A DNA stretch of 64,000 bases, from positions 2,170,001-2,234,000 of the forward strand of contig NZ_JACCFH010000001.1 in NCBI RefSeq assembly GCF_013410775.1, in the 5' to 3' direction. A program made the translations under genes and the position numbers. The stretch comes from Sphaerotilus montanus. Lineage in GTDB: Bacteria > Pseudomonadota > Gammaproteobacteria > Burkholderiales > Burkholderiaceae_C. The notes under the pieces were generated by a model, which was not told the origin of the DNA, did no database searches, and saw only the letters and a program-made list of their open reading frames with translations. Positions 55,665 through 64,000 of this stretch are shown one piece after another (positions within the stretch are counted from its first letter, which is position 1; each line of letters starts with the position of its first letter).

Positions 55665-56063
55665 ATGACAAATGCATTGCATGACCCCATCGACTTCGAT
55701 CCGATCCTGTACGCACACCTGATGAAGAAGTATCGGGAGTCTGCGCCGCATGATCTTGCAGACCAGTGGCTGTTGCTGGAGACGCTCCATGTCGTGAGCC
55801 AGACGCAGTTCATCCCTCACTTGAGGGTGCATGACCTCATGCTCCATCAGGCATGGCGGACCCGTGACTGGGCTGAGGTGAGCGGGCAAATTCTGCGGCT
55901 GCTGCTGGTCCCCTTGGGCCATCTCACCGGCCGGCTACCCCTTGGCAACTCCGGACGCTCCGACATCAGCCCGTTCAAGCCGATGCCGCCGCGTCGTGAC
56001 ATGGCCGAAGTCGTTGCACAAGCACACCGCACCATTGCCCGTGCGGCAGAGATCCCGTCGTGA
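55665..56063 (+). CDS. DUF3703 protein of metal-resistance loci
   Basis: 132 residues with the DUF3703 pattern: LETLHVVSQTQFIPHLRVHDLML, then GQILRLLLVPLGHLTGRLPLG and NSGRSDISPFKPMPPRRDMA. DUF3703 genes usually sit beside czc or mer loci; role unknown. ATG at 55665 falls at the expected transcription start, so the mRNA may be leaderless; MKKYRES at 55722 is an alternative start. Confidence 0.85.
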   Translation: MTNALHDPIDFDPILYAHLMKKYRESAPHDLADQWLLLETLHVVSQTQFIPHLRVHDLMLHQAWRTRDWAEVSGQILRLLLVPLGHLTGRLPLGNSGRSDISPFKPMPPRRDMAEVVAQAHRTIARAAEIPS

Positions 56064-56087
56064 GGAGGCTGGCCCTACAATCTGCCG

Positions 56088-56453
56088 ATGCGCAAGTGGT
56101 TGGCCATCCTTTTGTTGGTGCTGGTACCTCTGCAGTTTTCGTGGGCTGCGGTAAACGCCTATTGCCAGCACGAGAGTGGGCCGACCGCCTCACATGCAGG
56201 TCACCACACCCATGACCACCAGCCGCAAGCCCAGTCAGACGAGACCGAGGGCGGAACGAACGCGATGATGTCGGCCGACGCCGATTGCGTGACCTGTCAT
56301 GCAGGTTGTGTGCTGTGGACCATGCCCAGCCACCACGATCCTGTGCGTATCCTTGCGTCGTTGACCAGTTCAGCCGACCCCGGCGCCATGCTGGTCTCAC
56401 CACCTGCTGCACGGCCGGAACGCCCGCAGTGGGCGAGCTTCTCGCCGATCTAG
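56088..56453 (+). CDS. czcI: CzcI-family periplasmic metal-resistance protein
   Basis: 121 residues. Signal peptide (LAILLLVLVPLQFSWA), then the CzcI-type YCQHESG and a His-rich segment HAGHHTHDHQ, and two Cys in DCVTCHAGC. CzcI is a small periplasmic protein of Co/Zn/Cd efflux loci. It follows DUF3703 by 24 bases. No czcCBA efflux genes follow, so this is a partial locus. Confidence 0.82.
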   Translation: MRKWLAILLLVLVPLQFSWAAVNAYCQHESGPTASHAGHHTHDHQPQAQSDETEGGTNAMMSADADCVTCHAGCVLWTMPSHHDPVRILASLTSSADPGAMLVSPPAARPERPQWASFSPI

Positions 56454-56630
56454 CAGGAGCGGTGGCCTGCAGGCTCGGACCAGTGCTGAGCCTGTGACCT
56501 GCACGGCCATGACCGTCGCAGACCGGCCGTCCCATTTTCCAATGTGAACCGATTCCGAACTTTGGTTGCTAACGCACCGAGGGCAGGACATGGCACGCAC
56601 TCGGGCTTGTGTGTCTGAGCGAGGATTGAC

Positions 56631-57050
56631 ATGAACAGCAAGACCTGGTTGCTCCTGATGGGGGCGTGGCTTATCGCGATGCTGGCCACGGTTGGCGCAT
56701 TGTTCATCGGTGAAGTCATGATGATGACCCCCTGCACGCTGTGCTGGTACCAGCGCATCTTCATGTTTCCGATGGCCATCGTCTTGACCATCGCCTGTTT
56801 CAGCGAAGACCGCCGCGGTGCAGTCTATGCCTGGGTGCTGGCGGCCGGTGGCCTTGCGGTGGCGGGGTATCACACCCTGCTCGTTGCGGGATGGATTCCA
56901 AAATCCTGGCTGCCGTGCCAAGCCGGTATTTCATGTGCAGATCAAAAATTAGAAATACTGAGCGGTGTCCAGATCCCTTGGCTGTCTTTGGCTGCGTTTA
57001 GTTTGATCTTGGCCCTCCTCACCTATCTTTTACGGAAAACCTCTCGATGA
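56631..57050 (+). CDS. DsbB/BdbC-type disulfide bond oxidoreductase
   Basis: 139 residues with four membrane helices. Two Cys pairs: CTLC in MTPCTLCWYQRIFMF and PCQAGISC near residue 102. It re-oxidises its DsbA partner and passes electrons to quinone. ATGA overlap with the downstream dsbA gene. Its shortness fits the BdbC group. Confidence 0.88.
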   Translation: MNSKTWLLLMGAWLIAMLATVGALFIGEVMMMTPCTLCWYQRIFMFPMAIVLTIACFSEDRRGAVYAWVLAAGGLAVAGYHTLLVAGWIPKSWLPCQAGISCADQKLEILSGVQIPWLSLAAFSLILALLTYLLRKTSR

Positions 57051-57703
57051 ATACAAAGAAAATCGCTGTAGCCGTTGTGCTTGGTGTCATTGCACTGGCT
57101 TTTCTGATCGGCGTGAACGCTTACCAGCGAAGTGTTCAGAATGATCAGGAGGAGAAGGTCAGCCAACAGAATGACAGACTGGTTCGTCCCCACTCCCCAA
57201 TCTTCGGCCCGAAAAAAGCGCCCGTGACCATTGTCGAATTCTTTGACCCTGCTTGCGAAAGCTGTCGATATTTTTACCCGATCGTCAAGGATATTCTCAA
57301 GAAATACCCGGAAGATGTACGGCTTGTCCTGCGATATGCCCCCTTCCACAGAGGGTCCGAGCAAGTCGTGGCGCTGTTGATCGCCGCCAAATCACAGAAT
57401 CAATACCAGCCAGTGTTGGAGGCGCTCTTGGATGCCCAGCCGCAGTGGGCCGACCACGGCACGCCAAATATCGCCCTTGCGTTCAAATCCGCTCAGCAGG
57501 CTGGCCTTGACATGGACAAAGCTGCAATCCAAGCACAAAGTCCTGAGACGGAAGCTGTGATTCGACAAGAGATGCAAGATCTGACGTCCTTGGGCGTCAC
57601 TAGAACACCTACGTTTTTTGTCAATGGGCGCAGTCTGTTGAATTTCGGCCCCGAGCAACTGGCTTCCTTGGTAGCCGAAGAGGTGGCGAAGGTCAAAAAA
57701 TGA
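57047..57703 (+). CDS. DsbA/BdbD-family thiol oxidase
   Basis: 218 residues. N-terminal membrane anchor (AVAVVLGVIALAFLIGVNA), a thioredoxin fold with CESC in DPACESCRYFYP and the cis-Pro loop TRTPTFFVNGR. It would oxidise cysteines in exported proteins and pairs with the preceding DsbB. Base composition is clearly lower in GC than the P-type ATPase nearby. Confidence 0.9.
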   Translation: MNTKKIAVAVVLGVIALAFLIGVNAYQRSVQNDQEEKVSQQNDRLVRPHSPIFGPKKAPVTIVEFFDPACESCRYFYPIVKDILKKYPEDVRLVLRYAPFHRGSEQVVALLIAAKSQNQYQPVLEALLDAQPQWADHGTPNIALAFKSAQQAGLDMDKAAIQAQSPETEAVIRQEMQDLTSLGVTRTPTFFVNGRSLLNFGPEQLASLVAEEVAKVKK

Positions 57704-57721
57704 CATCAGCCCTCAATCGAC

Positions 57722-57790
57722 AGGTACGCTGGCAAACAGATGCGTTGGCATTTCGTACCTTGAACCCTTGATGCAGTGCAGGACTAAACC
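57722..57790 (+). promoter_or_regulatory. Candidate promoter/operator of the merR-cadA-eptA group
   Basis: An inverted repeat AGGTACG / CGTACCT (57722-57728 and 57754-57760) is followed by TTGAAC (57760-57765), a 19-base spacer and TAAACC (57785-57790). The long spacer fits a MerR-type promoter, but the dyad in it is degenerate, so this is tentative. Confidence 0.35.
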
Positions 57791-57814
57791 TTGTCAAGAA
57801 AGGTTGTGTTTATC

Positions 57815-58210
57815 ATGCGTATAGGGGAAGTTGCCCAAGCCAGTGGCGCATCGGTCACTACGGTCAGATTTTATGAGCGGGAAGGGTTGCTGTCTGAGCC
57901 AATGCGTTCCGATGGGAATTACAGAGTCTACGAAAGGCACCATGTCAGCTCGCTGAGATTCATCTTGCATTGTCGCAGCTTGGGTATGACGCTGGATGAG
58001 GTGCGTTCACTTCTGAAATTCATGGAAACCCCTGATCAAGGATGTCAGCTTGTGAACAAGCTACTGGATGAGCACATTGCTCAGGTCGCAGAAAAAATTG
58101 GGCAACTCCAGGCGCTGAAAAATGAGCTTCAACGAGTCAGAGCGAAATGTCATGGAGCTGATTCAATAAACCAGTGCGGCATCCTTCGTGAACTGACGCA
58201 CCAAGCTTGA
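57815..58210 (+). CDS. MerR-family Cd/Pb-responsive regulator (second copy)
   Basis: 131 residues. MRIGEVAQASGASVTTVRFYEREG helix-turn-helix, then the conserved Cys in DQGCQLVN and CHGADSINQCGIL, as in CadR/PbrR. The start at 57815 is chosen because the TTG at 57791 gives a non-homologous tail. It is followed 52 bases later by the metal-transporting ATPase, its likely target. GC is about 50%, well below the core genome. Confidence 0.9.
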   Translation: MRIGEVAQASGASVTTVRFYEREGLLSEPMRSDGNYRVYERHHVSSLRFILHCRSLGMTLDEVRSLLKFMETPDQGCQLVNKLLDEHIAQVAEKIGQLQALKNELQRVRAKCHGADSINQCGILRELTHQA

Positions 58211-58262
58211 CTTTAAAGCCACTTCAAGGTGTCCACTGGGTTCTGTTCATCAAGGAGTCCCC

Positions 58263-60494
58263 ATGGCCGGCTGCTGCGACCACCCACACGACAAGAAATC
58301 CACGCATGAGGTCCATCACCACGGACACGATCATCCCGGTGCCTCCTGCGACTCGGCGTCCACTGTGCGGGCTGATCTGCCTGTGCCTGAACCGATGGTG
58401 GATGGGATGCGTACTCCGATCCGGATCTTGCAGATGGATTGCCCTACCGAGGAAGCACTGATCCGTCAGGCGCTGGGTCGCCTGCCCTCGGTCAAAGGCA
58501 TGGAGTTCAACCTGATGCAGCGCGTGCTGACCGTGGTGCATGCGCCCGATGCCCTCGACACTGTGCTGCAGGCCGTGCGTTCGCTCGGTTTCCAGCCCGA
58601 GGTATTGACGGCTGGTCGGCCTGCTGAGCAGGCTGTTGAGCCACCCAAGCCCTGGTGGCCCCTGGCGCTAGCGGGTGCAGCCGCCGTGTCTGCTGAAGCG
58701 GTGGGTTGGTTGGGCCTGCCCGAATGGCTGGCGGCGGCTCTTGCGCTGCTGGCCGTGGTGTCTTGTGGATTGACTACTTACCGCAAGGGCTGGGTGGCGC
58801 TGCGCCACGGCAACCTGAACATCAACGCACTGATGAGCATCGCCGTGACGGGTGCGCTGCTGCTGCGGCAGTGGCCGGAAGCGGCCATGGTGATGGTGCT
58901 GTTCACGGTCGCCGAGTTGATCGAAGCCAAGTCGCTCGACCGTGCCCGCCACGCCATCTCTAGCCTGATGAAGCTGGCCCCGGAGACCGCCACGGTACAG
59001 CAGGCTGACGGAACCTGGCGTGACACCGTGGCGGCAGAGGTGACCGTGGGCAGCCTGGTGCGGGTCAAACCCGGCGAGCGCATCGGGCTGGACGGCACGA
59101 TCTTCCAGGGCCGTTCGGCAGTGAACCAGGCCCCGATCACCGGAGAAAGCCTGCCAGTGGACAAGGCACCCGGGGACGCCGTGTTCGCTGGAACGATCAA
59201 TGCGTCTGGCGCCTTCGACTACCGGGTCACGGCGGCAGCGAGCAACACCACGCTTGCCCGCATCATCCATGCCGTCGAGGAGGCCCAAGGCGCCAAGGCC
59301 CCCACACAACGCTTCGTCGATCAGTTCGCTCGTGTCTACACGCCGATTGTGTTCGCGACGGCCCTGCTGGTCGCTGTCGTGCCCCCGCTGCTGTTGAATG
59401 GCAACTGGCACGACTGGATCTACAAGGCCCTGGTGCTGCTCGTGATCGCTTGTCCCTGCGCGCTGGTGATCTCGACGCCGGTCACCATCGTCAGCGGACT
59501 GGCTGCAGCGGCCCGACGCGGCATCCTGATCAAGGGCGGTGTCTACCTGGAGGAAGGTCGCAAACTGGTGTGGCTGGCCCTCGACAAGACCGGCACGGTC
59601 ACCCATGGCAAGCCGGTGCAGACCGAGTTCGAGTTGCGTGCCGAGGCGGACACTGCACTGTGTCGCCGACTGGCCGCCAGTCTGGCCGGTCGCTCCGATC
59701 ACCCGGTGTCGCGGGCCGTGGCTCAGGCCGCTGATCGCGACGGTGTCACCCGCGAGAGCGTCGAAGCCTTCGAGGCGTTGCCCGGCAGGGGCGTGCGCGG
59801 GGTGATTGGCGGCAAGGCGTATTCGCTGGGCAACCACCGCCTGGTGCATGAACTCGACCGCTGCTCTCCTGAACTGGAAGTGCGACTGGACACCCTGGAG
59901 CGGCAAGGTAAAACGGTGGTCATGCTGGTCGATGACCGGCAGGTACTGGCCTTGTTCGCCGTGGCCGACACGGTGAAGGACAGCAGTCGCGCTGCCATCG
60001 CCGAGCTGCATCAGTTGGGGGTCAAGACCGTGATGTTGACCGGCGACAACCCGCACACGGCGCAGGCGATTGCCGGGCAGGTGGGGATCGACCAGTCGCG
60101 TGGCAACCAGTTGCCCGAGGACAAGCTGAAAGCGGTCGAGGCGTTCGCCACCGAAGGCCCGGTGGGCATGGTCGGCGACGGCATTAACGATGCCCCGGCG
60201 CTGGCACGCGCCGACATCGGCTTCGCCATGGGCGCCATGGGCACTGACACCGCGATCGAGACGGCCGATGTCGCCTTGATGGACGACGACCTGCGCAAGA
60301 TCCCGGTCTTCATCCGCCTGTCGCGGACCACGCACGCGGTGCTAGTGCAGAACATCGTGCTGGCCCTGGGCATCAAGGCAGTGTTTCTGGTTCTGACGCT
60401 GATGGGTCTGGGGTCGATGTGGATGGCGGTATTCGCTGACGTAGGGGCCAGTCTGCTGGTGGTGGGAAATGGCTTGAGATTGCTGCGCAAATAA
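58263..60494 (+). CDS. cadA: Cd/Pb/Zn-translocating P1B-type ATPase
   Basis: 743 residues. His-rich N-terminus (HEVHHHGHDHPG), a heavy-metal domain with MDCPTEE (Cys60), membrane helices, the phosphatase-loop TGES, the transport motif CPC in VIACPCALV, the phosphorylation motif DKTGT and GDGINDAPAL. This is a P1B-2 efflux pump. A good AAGGAG site precedes the ATG. It sits between merR and eptA. Confidence 0.94.
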   Translation: MAGCCDHPHDKKSTHEVHHHGHDHPGASCDSASTVRADLPVPEPMVDGMRTPIRILQMDCPTEEALIRQALGRLPSVKGMEFNLMQRVLTVVHAPDALDTVLQAVRSLGFQPEVLTAGRPAEQAVEPPKPWWPLALAGAAAVSAEAVGWLGLPEWLAAALALLAVVSCGLTTYRKGWVALRHGNLNINALMSIAVTGALLLRQWPEAAMVMVLFTVAELIEAKSLDRARHAISSLMKLAPETATVQQADGTWRDTVAAEVTVGSLVRVKPGERIGLDGTIFQGRSAVNQAPITGESLPVDKAPGDAVFAGTINASGAFDYRVTAAASNTTLARIIHAVEEAQGAKAPTQRFVDQFARVYTPIVFATALLVAVVPPLLLNGNWHDWIYKALVLLVIACPCALVISTPVTIVSGLAAAARRGILIKGGVYLEEGRKLVWLALDKTGTVTHGKPVQTEFELRAEADTALCRRLAASLAGRSDHPVSRAVAQAADRDGVTRESVEAFEALPGRGVRGVIGGKAYSLGNHRLVHELDRCSPELEVRLDTLERQGKTVVMLVDDRQVLALFAVADTVKDSSRAAIAELHQLGVKTVMLTGDNPHTAQAIAGQVGIDQSRGNQLPEDKLKAVEAFATEGPVGMVGDGINDAPALARADIGFAMGAMGTDTAIETADVALMDDDLRKIPVFIRLSRTTHAVLVQNIVLALGIKAVFLVLTLMGLGSMWMAVFADVGASLLVVGNGLRLLRK

Positions 60495-60505
60495 CCTGCT
60501 GCGTC

Positions 60506-62197
60506 ATGATCTCCTTGCTTTCAAAATACATACGGTTATCCGAACGAAATCGCGAAACCGTATTGCTGGCCGTGGCGCTGTGGTGGGCGCTGACTTGTCA
60601 TCGGCCGCTGTTAGGGGCCGCACTGGCGGGGCGTGATCCGCTTGCTCCCGGCACTTGGGGTTTTGCAGTGGTAGTGCTGCTGGCAGCGACGGCACTTAAC
60701 ACCGTGTTATTGATGCTGCTCACGCCAGGGCGACTGCTGCGGCCTGTTGTGACGTTGTTGTTGGTCATTGCAGCAGGGGCGAGATACTTCATGGAGGAAT
60801 TTGGCGCCTATCTTGACCCGTCGATGCTGCGCAATGCGCTGCGCACCGATCTGGCCGAAGCGCGCGAATTGTTGAGCATGAACTTCGCACTGGGCCTGCT
60901 GGTGCAAGCAGGGCTGCCGGTGCTGCTGGTGTGGGTTATCCCGCTACGCGAGCGGTCGTGGGGTCGGGCGATTGGTATGCGATCACTGTGGACTGGCGGA
61001 GCGGTGGTGGTCTTGGTTAGTGCTGTGCTGGCAGTGTTCCAGCCGCTGGCCTCGCTGATGCGTAACCACAAGGAGGTGCGCTACCTGATCACGCCAGCCA
61101 ATGTGCTGTGGTCGGCAGGGAACGTGCTGGCAGCCGATCTGAAGGGGGCCGCCAAGCCGCGCCAGTCGCTTGGTCTTGACGCGCAGCCTGGTCCGGTGAT
61201 GGCAACGCGCGCACGACCGATGGTGCTTGTCATCGTCATCGGCGAAACCGCGCGTGCTGCCAACTGGGGCCTGAGCGGCTATATTCGCCAGACAACACCC
61301 GAATTGGCAAAAATTCCTGGGCTAATAAATTTCCCGCAAGTCACGAGTTGTGGCACCAACACCGAGGTGTCACTGCCGTGCATGTTCGCTCCAGTGGGGC
61401 GGCGCGACTACGATGAAAACCGTATCCGTGGCAGCGAGTCGTTGCTGCATGTACTCAATCGCGCTGGCGTCGGCGTACTCTGGCGTGACAACCAATCGGG
61501 TTGCAAGGGCGTATGCAATGGCTTGCCGACCGAAGACATGACGGTACGAAACCCTCCAGGATTATGTGCAGATGGGCGCTGTCTCGATGAGGCGCTGCTG
61601 ACGGGTCTCGACGAGCGGCTGGCGCAAGCGCGTGGTACGCAGGTAATCGTGCTGCATCAGCTCGGCAACCATGGGCCGTCATACTTTCGTCGCATCCCGC
61701 CCGCTTTTGCCTACTATCAGCCGGTATGCGAAAGCGATGACCTGCGGCAGTGCGAGGTGCCGGCCATCGTTAATGCCTACGATAACGCACTGCGCTACAC
61801 AGATCACCTGCTCGCATCGCTGATCGCGCGGCTGCAAGCTCAAGCAGACACGCTCGACAGCGCGTTTGTGTACATTTCGGACCACGGTGAATCGTTGGGT
61901 GAATCCAATCTGTTTCTACACGGGATACCATATGCTATCGCACCGGACGTGCAGAAGCGGGTGCCCATGGTGATGTGGCTGTCCGGTGGAATGACCGCCT
62001 CAGCACGCATCGATACTGCCTGTCTACGAATGCTTGCCGCGCAGCCGGCCGCCCATGACAACCTTGTTCACACATTGCTTGGACTGATCGACGTGCGCAC
62101 CGCACTCTACGAGCCAGCACTCGACCTGACTGCCGATTGCCGGCTTGGTGCAGGGCCGAAAGTTGCCGGCCAGGCAAGTGGGCGTGACGTTGATTGA
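60506..62197 (+). CDS. eptA: Lipid A phosphoethanolamine transferase, EptA/MCR family
   Basis: 563 residues. Five N-terminal membrane helices then a sulfatase-like periplasmic domain. The nucleophile is Thr248 in IGETARAANWGLSGY; other conserved parts are SCGTNTEVSLPCMF, LHQLGNHGPSYFRR and YISDHGESLGESNLFLHG, with Cys pairs typical of the family. It adds phosphoethanolamine to lipid A, which lowers affinity for cationic peptides. It begins 11 bases after cadA, so it is probably part of the metal-regulated transcript. Confidence 0.92.
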   Translation: MISLLSKYIRLSERNRETVLLAVALWWALTCHRPLLGAALAGRDPLAPGTWGFAVVVLLAATALNTVLLMLLTPGRLLRPVVTLLLVIAAGARYFMEEFGAYLDPSMLRNALRTDLAEARELLSMNFALGLLVQAGLPVLLVWVIPLRERSWGRAIGMRSLWTGGAVVVLVSAVLAVFQPLASLMRNHKEVRYLITPANVLWSAGNVLAADLKGAAKPRQSLGLDAQPGPVMATRARPMVLVIVIGETARAANWGLSGYIRQTTPELAKIPGLINFPQVTSCGTNTEVSLPCMFAPVGRRDYDENRIRGSESLLHVLNRAGVGVLWRDNQSGCKGVCNGLPTEDMTVRNPPGLCADGRCLDEALLTGLDERLAQARGTQVIVLHQLGNHGPSYFRRIPPAFAYYQPVCESDDLRQCEVPAIVNAYDNALRYTDHLLASLIARLQAQADTLDSAFVYISDHGESLGESNLFLHGIPYAIAPDVQKRVPMVMWLSGGMTASARIDTACLRMLAAQPAAHDNLVHTLLGLIDVRTALYEPALDLTADCRLGAGPKVAGQASGRDVD

Positions 62198-62284
62198 TCG
62201 TACTTGTGTGTCTTGCAAGGTCACCTGAGTTGAGCGCGTAAAAATGAACCTCAACTTTCACATCCTAGGTTAAGTCGAAACAAC

Positions 62285-62638
62285 ATGGACTTCAGCACAG
62301 CCGCTAGTTTTGTCAGAACACTTGGACTGTTTTTCGCCACGGCAATTGCGGAGATTGTTGGCTGCTTCCTTCCATACCTGTGGTTGAGAAAACAGGGGTC
62401 CGCATGGCTACTGTTGCCTGCCGTAGCCAGTCTTGTGTTATTCGTATGGCTTTTGACATTACACCCAGCCGCCAGCGGTCGCATTTACGCCGCATATGGT
62501 GGCGTGTATGTCGCTACGGCACTGGTCTGGCTCCGTATCGTCGATGGGGTACGTTTATCGGCGCTGGATTGGCTCGGCGCTGGTGTGGCGATGTTGGGAA
62601 TGTTGATCATCGTGGCAGGCTGGGGCAGCAGAAATTAG
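62285..62638 (+). CDS. ynfA: YnfA/UPF0060-family small membrane protein
   Basis: 117 residues with four membrane helices: [53 protein letters not shown] and [17 protein letters not shown]. YnfA proteins resemble SMR transporters. Its stop overlaps the convergent epsI gene by four bases. It lies downstream of eptA in an otherwise metal-linked area. Confidence 0.9.
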   Translation: MDFSTAASFVRTLGLFFATAIAEIVGCFLPYLWLRKQGSAWLLLPAVASLVLFVWLLTLHPAASGRIYAAYGGVYVATALVWLRIVDGVRLSALDWLGAGVAMLGMLIIVAGWGSRN

Positions 62639-63318
62639 TCACGCAAACCAGCCAGCCGCAGTCGGTCTGCGGCTGTGATCGATGTCAGCATTTCTTGGAT
62701 GAATTTTTGCTGCATTGAAAATGCACGAGGCTTGTCAGGGTCAATACTGGAAACTCTGAACAAGAGTCCATCTGCGATATCACCTTGCATCGCGTATGAA
62801 ATTTCCTTCAGTTTCTTGTCCAGCCCGGACTTGACGGTGTGATTGCCGATGGTTGTCCAGTAGGTGACTGGCTCGACCCTGCGGGACTGAAATGTGGTTT
62901 CCAATTGCTTGGTGGGAATGTCACCGTAGGGCGTTGTCAGGGTCAGTTTTCGCGAGTCACCAACCTGAAATCCTTGCGCTGGGTAACATATCTCTGGTAG
63001 ATGCACTTGGAAGGAATCGTTCTGGTTTTTGCCGTAGGCAATCGATAACATAATCACGTAACCTTCGTTTGATACGTAAGTTCTTGCAACCAGCTCGGTG
63101 TAAAGTTCATCGAGTAACTGCTGCTGCTGTGGATTAACTATCCCTGTTGATACGTCCATTTTTTTCCAGGAGCCAAATTTCTCTGGAATTATGCTGGATA
63201 TTTTAATGCCGCCTCTCGTGTCAGACATGAAATTGGTTGGTTTGATTTGATTTGCGGAAAATCCGCTGAGCAACATTGCCGCACACAAAATGATGGCGGA
63301 TATAATTTCACGAGTCAT
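62635..63318 (-). CDS. epsI: EpsI-family exosortase-associated protein
   Basis: 227 residues. N-terminal membrane or signal segment ([19 protein letters not shown]) and the EpsI pattern [26 protein letters not shown] and [10 protein letters not shown]. EpsI accompanies exosortases B/D in exopolysaccharide and PEP-CTERM loci. It overlaps the exosortase gene by four bases. The segment is much richer in AT than the core genome. Confidence 0.88.
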   Translation of the reverse strand: MTREIISAIILCAAMLLSGFSANQIKPTNFMSDTRGGIKISSIIPEKFGSWKKMDVSTGIVNPQQQQLLDELYTELVARTYVSNEGYVIMLSIAYGKNQNDSFQVHLPEICYPAQGFQVGDSRKLTLTTPYGDIPTKQLETTFQSRRVEPVTYWTTIGNHTVKSGLDKKLKEISYAMQGDIADGLLFRVSSIDPDKPRAFSMQQKFIQEMLTSITAADRLRLAGLRD

Positions 63319-64000
63319 GATTTTTTAACGAAGATAAATCTGAGAAATCCATCAAATAAAATTATCAACAGCAAGGCTGCCATGAAAAGTACCATTCCGG
63401 CAAAGTCATGTAGAAAACCTTGCCCGGCTTCATCGCCAAGATGATAAGTGATTAGTGTCAACGCAATGACGCGAATGACGTTGGCGACAAAACTGATCGG
63501 CACTATGCAGATGGCTAAGACGATGTTTCGTGCTATTGATTGGTGTTTCACCAAGTTCAAGTAGAGTAGTCCCAGAGCCTCTAGTGTGAATAGTGTGTTC
63601 AATCCTGCGCAGGCATCCGCCACCAGTAACTGGTACTGTCCGATTTGCAAGATGACCCCACTACGGCTGATAGGATACCCAACAGCATAAAGTACCGACT
63701 CAACCACATAGGACACGGCGGTTTTCATGGGCTGAGTCATGGCATCGACAAACACGCCTGGCAGAGGAATCATGAAGATCATGAAAACCAGTGGAAACCA
63801 TAAATACCGCAAGGCTTCTGTTCCCCGAAGTATAAGCACGGTACATGCGACAATAACAATGAGTGAGCCAACCTCAAATATTAATATATTTTGAGATCTT
63901 CCAATTATATATATCAGCAATCCAAAAATCAGCAATGCCCAACCTACAAAAAAAGTAGGCCGTAGCGGTGCCGCAATGACTTGGAATGCTTGCTTCCAAA
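63315..64000 (-). CDS. xrtB: Exosortase, XrtB-like (5' end beyond window)
   Basis: At least 228 residues, open through the right edge. Polytopic membrane protease with the catalytic Cys in [12 protein letters not shown], Arg in [11 protein letters not shown] and His in GFLHDFAG. Exosortases cut PEP-CTERM proteins for surface sorting. The segment is AT-rich (many TAT and ATA codons), unlike the high-GC chromosome, and opens a polysaccharide-type locus. Confidence 0.88.
   Translation of the reverse strand, partial: WKQAFQVIAAPLRPTFFVGWALLIFGLLIYIIGRSQNILIFEVGSLIVIVACTVLILRGTEALRYLWFPLVFMIFMIPLPGVFVDAMTQPMKTAVSYVVESVLYAVGYPISRSGVILQIGQYQLLVADACAGLNTLFTLEALGLLYLNLVKHQSIARNIVLAICIVPISFVANVIRVIALTLITYHLGDEAGQGFLHDFAGMVLFMAALLLIILFDGFLRFIFVKKS

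Overview
The window reads as a high-GC betaproteobacterial chromosome, most likely Burkholderiales and perhaps close to Sphaerotilus/Leptothrix. That placement is inference from gene content: cytochrome c4, ResB/CcsB cytochrome c maturation, MsrPQ, a DUF4331 cluster, CzcI and exosortase B/EpsI. No rRNA, tRNA or CRISPR array was recognised.

Region 1 (1-6.1 kb) holds the start of an oligopeptide ABC permease coupled to a class II glutamine amidotransferase, a zinc-binding peptidase-like protein, a membrane GGDEF-EAL protein and a geranylgeranyl-reductase-type flavoprotein.

Region 2 (6.2-22.8 kb) is the most unusual part. Eighteen genes on the minus strand lie within 40 bases of each other or overlap. 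Reading order is: soluble receptor with two signalling hairpins, triple-CheW scaffold, CheB, HEAT protein, CheR, CheY, CheA, small STAS-like protein, second CheY, two membrane receptors sharing an IELF tail, a receiver, then RsbR, RsbS, two RsbT-type kinases, an RsbX-type phosphatase and a histidine kinase with an RsbU-like N-terminus. It looks like a chemosensory array and a stressosome-type partner switch built into one operon, with a histidine kinase as probable output.

Region 3 (22.9-42.5 kb) is mostly core genome: a PlpD-like secreted patatin, a LacI regulator, engB, cytochrome c4, resB-ccsB, msrPQ, a polytopic membrane protein with a clear promoter, a five-gene envelope cluster (Sel1, HupE/UreJ, TPR, lipoprotein, DUF4331) and lipB-lipA.

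Region 4 (42.5-55.2 kb) is accessory DNA. It carries a TnsE-like orphan behind 30-bp repeats, an intact IS1595 element, a proteasome-like Ntn-hydrolase candidate, an intact IS66 element that splits a small XRE regulator, a second XRE gene with a matching palindrome, and a Lon-type AAA+ ATPase coupled to two calcineurin-like phosphoesterases. Both IS elements have exact 8-bp target duplications.

Region 5 (55.2-64 kb) is a metal-resistance mosaic: a CadR/PbrR-type MerR with a divergent MerR-type promoter, DUF3703, CzcI, a DsbB/DsbA pair, a second MerR, a Cd/Pb/Zn P-type ATPase, an EptA/MCR-type phosphoethanolamine transferase and a YnfA protein. It ends in AT-rich EpsI and exosortase genes that begin an exopolysaccharide/PEP-CTERM locus running off the right edge.
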